From assembly GCF_013140855.1 (NCBI RefSeq), contig NZ_JABBPG010000006.1, forward strand, positions 62,001 through 126,000: 64,000 nt of DNA, written 5' to 3'. The notes beneath the pieces were generated by a model. That model was not told where the DNA came from and searched no databases. It saw only the letters and a program-made list of their open reading frames with translations. The translations under genes and the position numbers were made by a program. This document shows positions 53,922 to 63,172 of the stretch, piece after piece. Source of the stretch: Pseudoalteromonas caenipelagi (GTDB lineage: Bacteria; Pseudomonadota; Gammaproteobacteria; Enterobacterales; Alteromonadaceae). Each line of letters begins with the position of its first letter. Position 1 is the stretch's first letter.

Positions 53922-54922
53922 ATCACGTCATCCTTCGTTAAAAATGCCCATTGATTCATATTTTTATTCAGTACCTTTCCTAACACGGTTTTAAAATCTG
54001 ACGCGGAAATTCCATACCCTGCCGGCTTTTTGGTTTCCAAATCATCAATAGTGAGTACATGCCCCTCAGGTAAAGCTTTCCTAACCGCCAGAGATTTACC
54101 AAACATTTTTTTAAGTTCTTGTTTTTCTGAAATATCATTTTTATCAATTGGATTTGACAACATTTTAGAAATATCACGCACCCCCTGCATGAGCATTTCA
54201 AACTCATCAATTGTTAATGACGAAGTCGAGTCTGGACCAAACATTCTTTTGTCAAAAACCACATGTGCTTCAAGCATAGAGGCACCTAAACTAACGGCAG
54301 CCAGAGCTGGAAAAATCGTGCCCGAGTGGTCAGATAGGCCAACGTCAACCCCGTAACGTTGCTTCATCTCGCTAATAACATTTAAACCAACATCCTCTGG
54401 CTGAGTAGGGTACCGCGTGGTACATTGCAAAAGCGTCAATTTATTTCCATGTTCTTGGACAAAGCTAACTGCTCTATCTAACTCATTGAAACAACTCATG
54501 CCACTAGACAAAATGATGTCTTTACCCGTTTTACAAACTTTTTCTAACATGAGCATATTTGATATTTCACCAGAACCAAATTTATACTTCTGAACACCAA
54601 GCTCTTCTAGTAATTCCACAGCACTGATAGAAAAAGGGCTGCTAACAAATTCAAGCCCAACATCATCACAATGCTGTTTTATGCCCTTCCACTGTTCTTT
54701 GGTGAAAGACATTCTTGCCCAATAATCTTGCCTTGTCTTGTCAACGTAAGAAAAATTCACCCTAAATTTCTCAAATTCACTGCTTTCAGCTTCAGCAATA
54801 TGCGTTTGAAACTTAATTGCATCTACGCCTGTTTCAGCAACGGCATCGATATATGAGTGCAATATCCCTAAACTGCCATCGTGAGCTTGTCCGACTTCTG
54901 CAATTGTAAAAACCTTATTCAT
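53918..54922 (-). CDS. neuB: Nonulosonic acid synthase (NeuB family), first copy
   Basis: A 334-residue synthase condensing a hexosamine such as ManNAc with phosphoenolpyruvate. A TIM barrel (about 1-265) is followed by a SAF/antifreeze-like domain (about 270-330, FGKSLAVRKALPEGHVLT). The barrel start reads AEVGQAHDGSLG, a variant of the usual AExGxNHxG loop in which Asn is replaced by Ala. VGLSDHSG near residue 197 and EAHVVFDKRMFGPDS near 221 supply the metal histidines. It overlaps wzx and neuC by 4 nt each. It is clearly different from the second synthase at 62102-63172. Confidence 0.9.
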   Translation of the reverse strand: MNKVFTIAEVGQAHDGSLGILHSYIDAVAETGVDAIKFQTHIAEAESSEFEKFRVNFSYVDKTRQDYWARMSFTKEQWKGIKQHCDDVGLEFVSSPFSISAVELLEELGVQKYKFGSGEISNMLMLEKVCKTGKDIILSSGMSCFNELDRAVSFVQEHGNKLTLLQCTTRYPTQPEDVGLNVISEMKQRYGVDVGLSDHSGTIFPALAAVSLGASMLEAHVVFDKRMFGPDSTSSLTIDEFEMLMQGVRDISKMLSNPIDKNDISEKQELKKMFGKSLAVRKALPEGHVLTIDDLETKKPAGYGISASDFKTVLGKVLNKNMNQWAFLTKDDVI

Positions 54923-56346
54923 TTATATAACCTTAAAGAGTCAAAGCTCTCCCTTACATGAAACAAATTAAATTTATAGACGATAGAAACTGCTGCCAAA
55001 CATTGCGCAATGCTTGTCATAAAAACAATTATAAACCCGGCATCTAACACAAATAGTGCTGGCAGGTTGAATAATAAAATCACGCATGTCATCAATAGCA
55101 AGGATCCGAAACGAAAATTAATCACTTCAACCTTTTTTGATTCAAAAAGCGATAGTAAAAAATTAATAAGAAAAACGCTGAAGACGGCAATGGCTGCACC
55201 GACAAACCCAAATTTTGAGACAAATACATAGTTTACAAGGAGTGATAATATACCAGTCACAAGCGTCACTTTGGGAACTATCATAGTTTTTTTATAGAAA
55301 AATATCGGAGCCATACAAAAACAATACAACCCTCGAAATAGATATGCCATTGACATTATTAAAATGACGACAAGTAAATCTTTATACTCACTTCCCATAA
55401 ATTCAACCATGAATGACTGTGCAACAACAGCAAAATTAACTATAAGTAAGTTAACAAAAAAATACCAAACAGGTAGTGTTTTTTCGAAAAACTCAGCCCC
55501 TCCCTTATTTTTAGTCACAGAACTTTTATTATAAATTGGCATAAGAATATTATTAATAGAATTAACTATAGCTTTTATGATTTGAGTAAATTTATCAACA
55601 ATAAAAAACAACCCAACCATTGAAAGAGTTAAAAAACTTTCAATAAAAAAGGTCGTACTATACATAAATAATACGCCACCAACAGAATGAAAAATCAAAG
55701 GAAACGAATACTTTACTGCCATATCTGCATAGTTGAAATTAAAAGAATCTGCCAAGTAATGCCGGCAGTGTCTTAATGAAAATAACACCATAGCGGAGTA
55801 ATAGACTACGCTTGATATCAGAAACCCCATATAAGACATGCCGAAATATAAGATAAGAATAACACCGACAAAAACAGATAAACCTTGCGCAACTATACTT
55901 CTCATTAAGATTAGGGAACCTTTCTGTTCATTGATCAACAGACGCTCAAAAACCGTATTTAAGATAGACAAAAAAATGAGAAACACACCAATATATAGTA
56001 CTTGAGTGCTAATACCATTAAATATATTAGAAAAGTAACCTTGGCTAATTAAAAAAGCATAAATAAGACAGAAAAAAGATGAGCAACCAAGAGTTAAAAA
56101 AATCACGGTTGAAGTAAAAGACTTTAGTTCATCTGCTTCATAATCAAAAAAGTACCTGGAAATGGCACTGGAAAACTGAAACCCTGTCCAAGATGTCGCT
56201 ATGATCACTCCCGACATCATAAGCCCAATAATTCCAAATTGTTCTGCGGATATATACTCACTATATAAAGGTAAAGTAATAAAGTTAATAAAATACGGGA
56301 GTAAACCAACGACAGAAAAACTCAATAGGTTTTTTATCATTTTCAT
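54919..56346 (-). CDS. wzx: Wzx-like lipid-linked oligosaccharide flippase
   Basis: A 475-residue polytopic protein with about twelve to fourteen hydrophobic helices in the MOP/PST flippase pattern. The first helix pair includes LSFSVVGLLPYFINFITLPL and YISAEQFGIIGLMMSG, as in Wzx. It moves undecaprenyl-linked repeat units to the periplasm for Wzy. The ORF starts MKMIKNLL; either Met could be used. The stop overlaps the neuB start (ATGA). It is AT-rich like the neighbouring genes. Wzx together with Wzy and the PglC-type gene shows a Wzx/Wzy pathway. Confidence 0.9.
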   Translation of the reverse strand: MKMIKNLLSFSVVGLLPYFINFITLPLYSEYISAEQFGIIGLMMSGVIIATSWTGFQFSSAISRYFFDYEADELKSFTSTVIFLTLGCSSFFCLIYAFLISQGYFSNIFNGISTQVLYIGVFLIFLSILNTVFERLLINEQKGSLILMRSIVAQGLSVFVGVILILYFGMSYMGFLISSVVYYSAMVLFSLRHCRHYLADSFNFNYADMAVKYSFPLIFHSVGGVLFMYSTTFFIESFLTLSMVGLFFIVDKFTQIIKAIVNSINNILMPIYNKSSVTKNKGGAEFFEKTLPVWYFFVNLLIVNFAVVAQSFMVEFMGSEYKDLLVVILIMSMAYLFRGLYCFCMAPIFFYKKTMIVPKVTLVTGILSLLVNYVFVSKFGFVGAAIAVFSVFLINFLLSLFESKKVEVINFRFGSLLLMTCVILLFNLPALFVLDAGFIIVFMTSIAQCLAAVSIVYKFNLFHVRESFDSLRLYK

Positions 56347-56443
56347 TCACTAATCCTAGTCAGTTAATTGCGGAGCAATACAACTCTATATTGAGCGTTA
56401 TTTGCCTTAGTAGAAAACTAGATTCAGAAAACATTTCCTATAA

Positions 56444-57784
56444 TTATTCAAGTGTTGAATTATTGAATGCTTGAAAAATTCTCACTGAAGATTTGCCATC
56501 AAACTCTCCCAGCTGCTCTATACTCTCGAAGTTACAACCTCTGCTTTGTTTAGGGCCAGTTAAGAATTTGATTATTTCTTCATTACTTTTACAAACAGGA
56601 ATATCAAACTCGCTCAAAAAATCTTGATAATTTAAGTTAGGGTGATCAACTATCACACATTCAACATGACACATAAGCGCCCAGCACATCGTTGATGTAT
56701 ATGTCCCCATAAAGATATCCGCGATAGCTATTATGTTTGTCAAAGAACAATCTATTATTTTAATGTTCGGGGAGCACTCATTAATCCATTGATAATCATC
56801 CCTATCTGATTTTGGGTGAAGAGAAACGAAAATTGAATAATTTAAAACTGCTAATTTTTCAAACAAATCTTTAAAAATTTCAATATGTTGCTCCTTTCCC
56901 ATTAACTTATGTTCGAAGTATTGTGGTAAAGAGATTATCAGAATTGGTCTGTCTGTACTGAAGTTTGCATTGTTCAGCAACGTTTTCTTTATACTTGCTT
57001 TATTGTTGTAGCAATGAAGTACTTCATCTTGTGCAGCAGTTCCTGTAACTTGATATTTAGTTTCTACACCACCATATGATGCAAGTCTGCTTTTTTCCCT
57101 TTTACTATCCAATAAAACACTGTCTGCGACGCCTCCACCCAACACCCATGGATTCTCTGGATGAATACCAAGCTCATGTAACATTAGGCTTTCAAATGGG
57201 CGATAAAACCCTTTGTCACCGTAAATAGCACAACGTTTTATATTTTGGGGCACTTGGCTATATTTAGCATGATAGATCTTCATTGTTCTTAATTTGTAAC
57301 TAGATTCATAAGTCGCAGAATACGCAAAAGCTGGAATGATTATTTTCACATCAAGCTTTTTTGCCGCATAGCATGCTGCCGCTTCTATACCTGAAGATCG
57401 ATCACTTGAAATCACTAAATCAGTGATATTCTCTGCAACCATTAGGCTTGTTAATTTTTCTGCATTATCAAGTACCCTATTCTTTGCTTTATTCGCTAAA
57501 CGAGACAAAAGTAGATCACTTTGCAAATAGCAACCTAACGTCGTATTATCAAAAAAATACTTGAGTAAATTAGCTACCCAGCTATTTTTATTAGTGGTAT
57601 TCAAAGGGTGAGAAACATCGTTAATGACATGCCAATGTGTATTTAACAATTCCACTAATTTTTTACTGTGATAAGTGATATAAAAAATGGGGTTGAGCTC
57701 TCCATTCAACCGTTTAAATAGCCTCACATACTCAACCAAGGATGCATCATGGCTAGGAATCACTAACACATTTTTTTTATTCAT
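56444..57784 (-). CDS. Putative GT-B type glycosyltransferase, unknown specificity
   Basis: A 446-residue soluble protein that I do not recognise by family name. The N-terminal half opens NVLVIPSHDASLVEYVRLFK. The C-terminal half has ILIISLPQYFEHKLMGKEQH near residue 288, FVSLHPKSDRDDY near 327 and IADIFMGTYTSTMCWALMCH near 358, a layout shared by capsule and CDP-glycerol-type GT-B transferases. There is no membrane segment. Gaps of 97 bp to wzx and 154 bp to the SDR gene set it slightly apart. It may transfer a nonulosonic acid, but this is inferred from position only. Confidence 0.55.
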   Translation of the reverse strand: MNKKNVLVIPSHDASLVEYVRLFKRLNGELNPIFYITYHSKKLVELLNTHWHVINDVSHPLNTTNKNSWVANLLKYFFDNTTLGCYLQSDLLLSRLANKAKNRVLDNAEKLTSLMVAENITDLVISSDRSSGIEAAACYAAKKLDVKIIIPAFAYSATYESSYKLRTMKIYHAKYSQVPQNIKRCAIYGDKGFYRPFESLMLHELGIHPENPWVLGGGVADSVLLDSKREKSRLASYGGVETKYQVTGTAAQDEVLHCYNNKASIKKTLLNNANFSTDRPILIISLPQYFEHKLMGKEQHIEIFKDLFEKLAVLNYSIFVSLHPKSDRDDYQWINECSPNIKIIDCSLTNIIAIADIFMGTYTSTMCWALMCHVECVIVDHPNLNYQDFLSEFDIPVCKSNEEIIKFLTGPKQSRGCNFESIEQLGEFDGKSSVRIFQAFNNSTLE

Positions 57785-57938
57785 AAAACCTGTACCAAAT
57801 TCAAAACAAAAGTTTTCAACGTCATTCTTAGGCAGTCCATTCTAGGTCTAATTGATTTCTGAATCAGTATAAAGCCGCAGTTCTGTTTTAATAACACGTC
57901 ATTTAATTATAGCGTGTCTAACGAATTAAGCTCTTACT

Positions 57939-58709
57939 TCATAAGCTGAAGCCATCGTCAACGACGATATTTTGCCCCGTCACATATTTAGCATCATCGG
58001 AGATTAAAAATAAAACCCCGCCAGTAATTTGCTCTACGTCCAACATACCAGCTCCGCATGTTTGAGCTTTATAAGCATTTAAAAAGTTGTCAGGCTGTTT
58101 GTCAAAGATCCCTCCAGGACTCACGCAGTTGCTCCTAAAGCGACTGTCTTTTATATATGAAACAAAGTATTTGCTGAGGTGTAATATCGCAGACTTTATC
58201 GCGGCATATTCGACTGGCATGGTCATTGAGGTATTTGCATAAACCTCAAATTTGGGGGCAATCAAGCCATAAATGGAAGAAATATTGACTACAGAAAGTG
58301 GAGATTTGTGCTTCTGGAAGTATATTGCACTTTGTTGCATGACAAGAAAAGAGCTGCCCAAATGCAATGATAAGTTGTCATTAAACCCAGATAAAGTGAC
58401 ATCTAGTACGTTCTTACCATATTCACTATTACGTGGGTATGTTGCATTCACAATTCCATCAAGCTTGATATCACTGGAGAATAGCTCTTTAACTTGCTTT
58501 TCATTCGTAACGTCTAAACTCATTAAACTTAACTTGGCGCTCTCCTTAAGGCTCCATTGCTTTTCTAGCCGCTCCGCCATTTTGTCAACATCGATATCGG
58601 CGGCTATAACACTAGCCCCTTTCTTTAGCGCAGCAGAGATTATGGCACCTCCCAACAATCCACCGCCACCTAGTACTAATATAAATTTATGTTCTAAGTT
58701 ATAAGACAT
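57939..58709 (-). CDS. PtmA-type SDR oxidoreductase of the NulO cluster
   Basis: A 256-residue short-chain dehydrogenase. The nucleotide loop is LVLGGGGLLGGAII near residue 12, altered from TGxxxGIG. The catalytic region has VVNISSIYGLIAP near 139 and PVEYAAIKSAILHLSKYF near 165, giving Ser and Y-x3-K. MTMPVEYAAIK and NCVSPGGIFDKQPDNF near 195 match PtmA of Campylobacter, a member of legionaminic-acid related gene clusters. Its exact step there is not settled. It overlaps the CMP-NulO synthetase gene by 11 bp. Confidence 0.8.
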   Translation of the reverse strand: MSYNLEHKFILVLGGGGLLGGAIISAALKKGASVIAADIDVDKMAERLEKQWSLKESAKLSLMSLDVTNEKQVKELFSSDIKLDGIVNATYPRNSEYGKNVLDVTLSGFNDNLSLHLGSSFLVMQQSAIYFQKHKSPLSVVNISSIYGLIAPKFEVYANTSMTMPVEYAAIKSAILHLSKYFVSYIKDSRFRSNCVSPGGIFDKQPDNFLNAYKAQTCGAGMLDVEQITGGVLFLISDDAKYVTGQNIVVDDGFSL

Positions 58710-59397
58710 TTGCTTCCCCTCGTAAGATGCTTTCCGCTAATAAAAAGTCATAGATATCATCTATATCAACAGCTCTTTCTCTAGGGACAGTTACAGATGT
58801 AACTTTGCCGTCAAAAATACCCGTATTTTCTTTTATAAAATCAGGTTTTGCGACATAAACGACGGTCGTAATATCAAAAACTTCAGGGGCATCTTGCCTT
58901 CTCGCGATATTCCTTGGTGGCTTGTTCACAAGCTCAACAAACCCTTCTAGATTATTTTTTACCATGTTAAAAAATGGGCTTCTATTAGCTGGTGTTACCG
59001 AGATACAAATGTCTGCAGATGTATCGTTAAGTTTAGCAATTGCTCTTTCAACATCATCGACAGCTCTCAAAGGGCTAGTTGCAGGCAAACTTACTAGCGT
59101 ATCAATCCTACCATACCGTTCTGTAACCCAGTCAATGGCATGCCTCCAAGATAGCCATTCAGGGCTGCTATCAGAAGCAAGCTCACTTGGTCTCTCAATA
59201 ACTTCGGCGCCTGCAGACAAAGCAACTGCTGCAATAGCTTCGTCATCGGTAGAGACGAACACACGATCAATAGAAGGCGCAGAAAGAGCCGTATCTATAG
59301 AATATTTTAATAATGGTTTTCCTAATAATGGTCGAATATTTTTTCCCGGTAATCCTTTCGAACCACCTCGAGCAAAGATAAATGCATAGCTTTTCAT
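58699..59397 (-). CDS. CMP-nonulosonate cytidylyltransferase, second copy (PtmB/LegF type)
   Basis: A 232-residue CTP-dependent activating enzyme. The nucleotide loop is FIFARGGSKGLPGKNI near residue 6. SLPATSPLRAVDDVERAI near 103 and SVTPANRSPFFNMVKNN near 133 follow, then the C-terminal RERAVDIDDIYDFLLAE. Its middle (SDSSPEWLSWRHAIDWV near 75) differs from the first copy and is the form seen in PtmB/LegF-type enzymes. It shares the operon with a second NulO synthase. Substrate is inferred to be a legionaminic-type acid and is not proven. Confidence 0.85.
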   Translation of the reverse strand: MKSYAFIFARGGSKGLPGKNIRPLLGKPLLKYSIDTALSAPSIDRVFVSTDDEAIAAVALSAGAEVIERPSELASDSSPEWLSWRHAIDWVTERYGRIDTLVSLPATSPLRAVDDVERAIAKLNDTSADICISVTPANRSPFFNMVKNNLEGFVELVNKPPRNIARRQDAPEVFDITTVVYVAKPDFIKENTGIFDGKVTSVTVPRERAVDIDDIYDFLLAESILRGEANVL

Positions 59398-59409
59398 TGA
59401 AGCTCCATT

Positions 59410-60405
59410 TTACTGTACACCAGCTCTAATAACTTTTTTTATTGGAAACTTAGATTTAGCATTTTCTATTAAAGCGACCGTTTTTGAAGCTTCAGAAACG
59501 CTAACAGCTTGACTATCATCTCCATTAATTAGAGATAGAAAATCAGTTAGCATATCTAAGTACATTTGATTTGGTTCCCAAGAGGGATCGCTAAATAGTA
59601 ACTTCTCACTTCCATTTGTACATATTCTAATTTCATTCGCGACTAGATCCCAATCAACAACTCCCGCGTGGGAGATAATTTTGCATCTACGGCTTACTTT
59701 TTGCTGTAAGAAATCTAAATGAACATTCAAACATACTCCATGTTTTGCTAGAAAAAGAAGATCAGCACTATCCTCTACATCAATCTCAAGCTCTCCAGAA
59801 TTTTTAAGCAATGCGTACTGCAAATCTAGTTCGCCAAATATCCACTGAGCATAATCCAATTCATGACTGAGCTCTAACAGTACGCCACCTCCTAATTTAC
59901 TCTGTGCAGATACCGTTTCTCGGTAGTCTTTATGCGGACGCCAATCTGGTAAATACTGACCCATATCTATTGAACAATGATAAATTTTACCAAACATACC
60001 TGATAGGATATATTCCTTCATTTTCCTCGCAGATGACAAATATCTGATACAGTACCCAACAGCAACTGGTGTACTAAAGTTTGCTATCGCGCTTTCTAGC
60101 TCTTGCGTATCTTGTTCATTGGTACAAACTGGCTTTTCAATTAGTACAGGAATACCTGCTTGGATCAGTGGTATCGCGTGAGAGCTATGAAAGGGAGCAG
60201 GCGAAGCTATAATTATAAGCTCAACTTTTAATTCGATGAGCTCTGAAACTGACTCAACGATATAATCGACATCAGCGGGTACAGCTTCAGGCTTACGACC
60301 GCTTGATGACATTGCGTAGATAACTGCTTTTGGAAAAAATGACCTGAGATTTCTACGGTGGCGAGTTGCTATATTACCAAACCCGATAACTGCGACTCTA
60401 TCCAT
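59410..60405 (-). CDS. Gfo/Idh/MocA-type sugar oxidoreductase
   Basis: A 331-residue NAD(P)-dependent oxidoreductase. The Rossmann motif is VAVIGFGNIATRHRRNL near residue 3. PVLIEKPVCTNEQD near 90 has the family's EKP motif, and GGGVLLELSHELDYAQWIFG near 172 holds the conserved catalytic His. It shares a TAATG overlap with the PtmE-type gene. Such genes recur beside ptmE/ptmA-type clusters, perhaps making or altering the sugar precursor. Substrate is unknown. Confidence 0.85.
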   Translation of the reverse strand: MDRVAVIGFGNIATRHRRNLRSFFPKAVIYAMSSSGRKPEAVPADVDYIVESVSELIELKVELIIIASPAPFHSSHAIPLIQAGIPVLIEKPVCTNEQDTQELESAIANFSTPVAVGYCIRYLSSARKMKEYILSGMFGKIYHCSIDMGQYLPDWRPHKDYRETVSAQSKLGGGVLLELSHELDYAQWIFGELDLQYALLKNSGELEIDVEDSADLLFLAKHGVCLNVHLDFLQQKVSRRCKIISHAGVVDWDLVANEIRICTNGSEKLLFSDPSWEPNQMYLDMLTDFLSLINGDDSQAVSVSEASKTVALIENAKSKFPIKKVIRAGVQ

Positions 60406-61466
60406 TAGTCTAGACCTAAAGTTTGAATATCAGACTGTGCTCGACGAAAATCATCCATTCGTCCAATATCAAGCCAATACTCATGGATAGGGAACATAAG
60501 CACTCGCCCCTCACCATTAAAATACATCTCCAATAAACTTGGCATGTCAACACGGTAGTTTTTTGGTACTAAGCTTACAATTTTTTGAGAAATAACATAA
60601 ATACCAGCATTAATGAAATAGCGCTGAGTTGGCTTTTCTTCTATACCACTCACTTTCATTCCATTGCCTTTTACAACGCCGTAAGGGATCTGATAGTCGT
60701 ATTCTCTTACGCACATAGTTGCATCAGCATCATTCGTTTCATGAAAGTCGAGTAATCGTTCATAATCAACATTAGTTAATATATCCCCATTAATCATAAT
60801 AATGGGTAGATTTTCAGGTAAGTCCTTTGGTAGAAGCCCCAGCGCACCACCTGTTCCTAAAGGCTCACTCTCATGGACGTAAGTGATATTTACACCTAAC
60901 GAGGAGCCATCACCAAAGTACTGTTCGATGATTTCTGGCATATAATGCGTTGATATATAAAAATTTAAAAAGCCTGCTTTGATAAAGTTTTGTATTGTGA
61001 CTTCTAATATTGGTTTGTCGCCAACTTTCAGCATCGGCTTAGGACAGTTATCAGTTAAAGGTCTTAATCTAGTACCAAAACCACCTGCCATGATAAAAAC
61101 AGGGTTATTTCGTTTTTCAACCAAGAAAGTATCGTACAATGTTTTAAGCCCAACAACTCGACCTTCATCATCAACGATAGGCAATGATAAGATTTCTGAT
61201 TCCTTCATCATTTTCTGTAGCTCATTACTGCTTAATGAGGCGCTGGCTGTAATAGGATTACGGTTCATAATCTCTTCAACAACACATGATAGTTCAGTGC
61301 CTTTTAGTATCGCCCTTCTTATATCTCCATCTGTTACCACACCCTTTATAACTCCATTTTCAGCAACAATAGCCACACGTAGGGCTTCTTTATCAATGAC
61401 GGAAAGTGCTGTTTTGAGCGAGTCATCAGGTCTAATTATTATATTTTCCCAGTTTTTAATACTCAT
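60405..61466 (-). CDS. PtmE-type nucleotidyltransferase with two CBS domains
   Basis: A 353-residue protein with paired CBS domains (about 10-125) and a nucleotidyltransferase domain starting at FGTRLRPLTDNCPKPMLKVG near residue 133. In Campylobacter, PtmE makes GDP-glucosamine, the activated precursor of legionaminic acid, so this gene is the best hint of a GDP-sugar route. I start at ATG 61466, because AAGGA lies 7 bp before it; an adjacent ATG (61469) and an upstream one (61499) are in frame but less suitable. It overlaps the acetyltransferase gene by 11 bp. CBS domains suggest adenylate-type control. Confidence 0.85.
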   Translation of the reverse strand: MSIKNWENIIIRPDDSLKTALSVIDKEALRVAIVAENGVIKGVVTDGDIRRAILKGTELSCVVEEIMNRNPITASASLSSNELQKMMKESEILSLPIVDDEGRVVGLKTLYDTFLVEKRNNPVFIMAGGFGTRLRPLTDNCPKPMLKVGDKPILEVTIQNFIKAGFLNFYISTHYMPEIIEQYFGDGSSLGVNITYVHESEPLGTGGALGLLPKDLPENLPIIMINGDILTNVDYERLLDFHETNDADATMCVREYDYQIPYGVVKGNGMKVSGIEEKPTQRYFINAGIYVISQKIVSLVPKNYRVDMPSLLEMYFNGEGRVLMFPIHEYWLDIGRMDDFRRAQSDIQTLGLD

Positions 61467-62109
61467 CATCTCGTCCTTTGCAAAAATTTTTTGCTCCATA
61501 TACCACTTTCCCAGAAGGAATAGACTGCGTTACATTCGCACCTACTCCAATGATACTCCCAACGCCGACCGTCACATTGTTTATAACGCTAGCACCAGTA
61601 GCAACATGAACATATTTTTCTAATTTCACCTGTCCGCTTAGCGTAGCCCCCGGTGCTATATGGCAATGTTCACCAATATCACAATCATGCTCCACTGTTG
61701 CGGACGTATTAACAATACTGTTTTCGCCTATTCTCGAGCCGATGTTAATAACCGCACTTTGCATCACTTGAGCTCCAGCTTCTAACACCGCATGTTCTGA
61801 TACGATGGCTGAGTCAGCAACGATAGTAGCAAATGAATACCCCAAATCTCGATAGCGATTATAGAGTAAACGCCTCAATGACTTCCTAGGCATCGCCCCG
61901 ATACCATTGACTAGCAATACGTCTTTAGGATTAAAATCTAATACCGCATCGTCACTATCAAAGTGGCGAACACTTGTAAAAATACCATGCCCTGCAACTA
62001 CTTCTGGGGCAACGACACCAACTAACTCTTTTCCTTGTGAATACAGAATATCCGCAAGAACAGCAGCATGCCCGCCAGCCCCTAACATCAGGTAACTGAT
62101 CTTACTCAT
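61456..62109 (-). CDS. NeuD/PglD-type acetyltransferase (left-handed beta-helix)
   Basis: A 217-residue enzyme with an N-terminal Rossmann-like domain (YLMLGAGGHAAVLADIL near residue 6) and a C-terminal hexapeptide-repeat beta-helix (about 95-205, VEHDCDIGEHCHIAPGATLS). The family transfers acetyl from acetyl-CoA, either to the O-position of sialic acid (NeuD) or to the 4-amino group of NulO precursors (PglD/LegH). In this cluster the N-acetylation role is equally plausible. It overlaps the NulO synthase by 8 bp. Confidence 0.88.
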   Translation of the reverse strand: MSKISYLMLGAGGHAAVLADILYSQGKELVGVVAPEVVAGHGIFTSVRHFDSDDAVLDFNPKDVLLVNGIGAMPRKSLRRLLYNRYRDLGYSFATIVADSAIVSEHAVLEAGAQVMQSAVINIGSRIGENSIVNTSATVEHDCDIGEHCHIAPGATLSGQVKLEKYVHVATGASVINNVTVGVGSIIGVGANVTQSIPSGKVVYGAKNFCKGRDDEY

Positions 62110-63172
62110 CGATTAAATCACCAGCCTCGTACCCTTTACTACTTTCTTTGCCCAGATAGCTCCAGTATTTTGACGGCTCAATGCCGTGACCAGGCCTTTT
62201 GATCGTTAAGTTGTTAGAGGTAAAGCTTTCCCCAACTGAAATTGCTTTTGCAGCAACAAGGCTCTTTCTAGCGACCACTTTATTCTTTATTTCTGTTGGT
62301 CTAGGCCCTTTGATGCCATCACCTAATACTTTCTCAACAGTACGAATACCACCCACCATTGACGCAAGTTCCTCAGGGTCTAACGATGCTTTATGATCGG
62401 GCCCTGGTAATGACTTATCTAACGTGAAGTGCTTTTCTATTAACACTGCACCCTTTGCCACTGCAGATATCGGTACAATAATACCTTCACTATGGTCAGA
62501 ATATCCCACAGCAAGTTTAAAGCTATTTGCAATAGTATCCATTGCGTTCAAGTTTATATCTTCGAAAGGAGCTGGGTATTCCGTTGTACAATGAAGTACA
62601 ATTACTTTTTCTTTCAAAAGCTTTTTTCCTTCATCTGAAAAATATGCCGCCTGCACTTTTTCATCTGTAGGGCTGTCCTCTTGATTCATGTAGCCAAACA
62701 CAATCATTCCTAAAGCAGCTTCAATTTCTGCCAATGTTGCCATCCCCGTTGACACTATTAAATCACAACCTGTACGGGCATGTTCAAGTACCAAAGGAGC
62801 GTTAGTTAACTCACCTGATGGTAACTTCAAACGTTTTAAGCCTAAATCATTCACTAAGAAGTTTAAACTTTCTGAATCAAACGCAGTAGATAAAAACTCA
62901 ATGCCAAGATTATTACAGTACTCCACCAATTGATGGTGTACCTCATAGCTTAGTTCTAACCGTTTAAGCATACTAAACTGTGACTCTTGGATACCGGTAT
63001 TTGCTACCTGATACTCAGCTTGCTGTGCTGACTCCGTCACCAAATTTTTGGCTTTGAAAGTTTGAAACTTAACGATATCAGCACCCGCTTTATGCGCAGC
63101 ATCAACTAATGCAAAGGCTAGCTCTTCATTGCCATTATGATTTACTCCAGCTTCAGCAATTATCAATGTCAT
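62102..63172 (-). CDS. Nonulosonic acid synthase (NeuB/LegI family), second copy
   Basis: A 356-residue PEP-condensing synthase with the canonical start IIAEAGVNHNGNEELA near residue 4, SDHSEGIIVPISAVAKGA near 225, EKHFTLDKSLPGPDHKASLD near 246 and a C-terminal SAF domain (about 300-356). An insertion near 180 (FSDEGKKLLKEKVIVLH), typical of the Campylobacter-type NeuB/LegI group, is absent from the first copy. It shares a TAATG overlap with the deacetylase. Product is inferred to be legionaminic-type or sialic-type acid. Confidence 0.9.
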   Translation of the reverse strand: MTLIIAEAGVNHNGNEELAFALVDAAHKAGADIVKFQTFKAKNLVTESAQQAEYQVANTGIQESQFSMLKRLELSYEVHHQLVEYCNNLGIEFLSTAFDSESLNFLVNDLGLKRLKLPSGELTNAPLVLEHARTGCDLIVSTGMATLAEIEAALGMIVFGYMNQEDSPTDEKVQAAYFSDEGKKLLKEKVIVLHCTTEYPAPFEDINLNAMDTIANSFKLAVGYSDHSEGIIVPISAVAKGAVLIEKHFTLDKSLPGPDHKASLDPEELASMVGGIRTVEKVLGDGIKGPRPTEIKNKVVARKSLVAAKAISVGESFTSNNLTIKRPGHGIEPSKYWSYLGKESSKGYEAGDLIDE

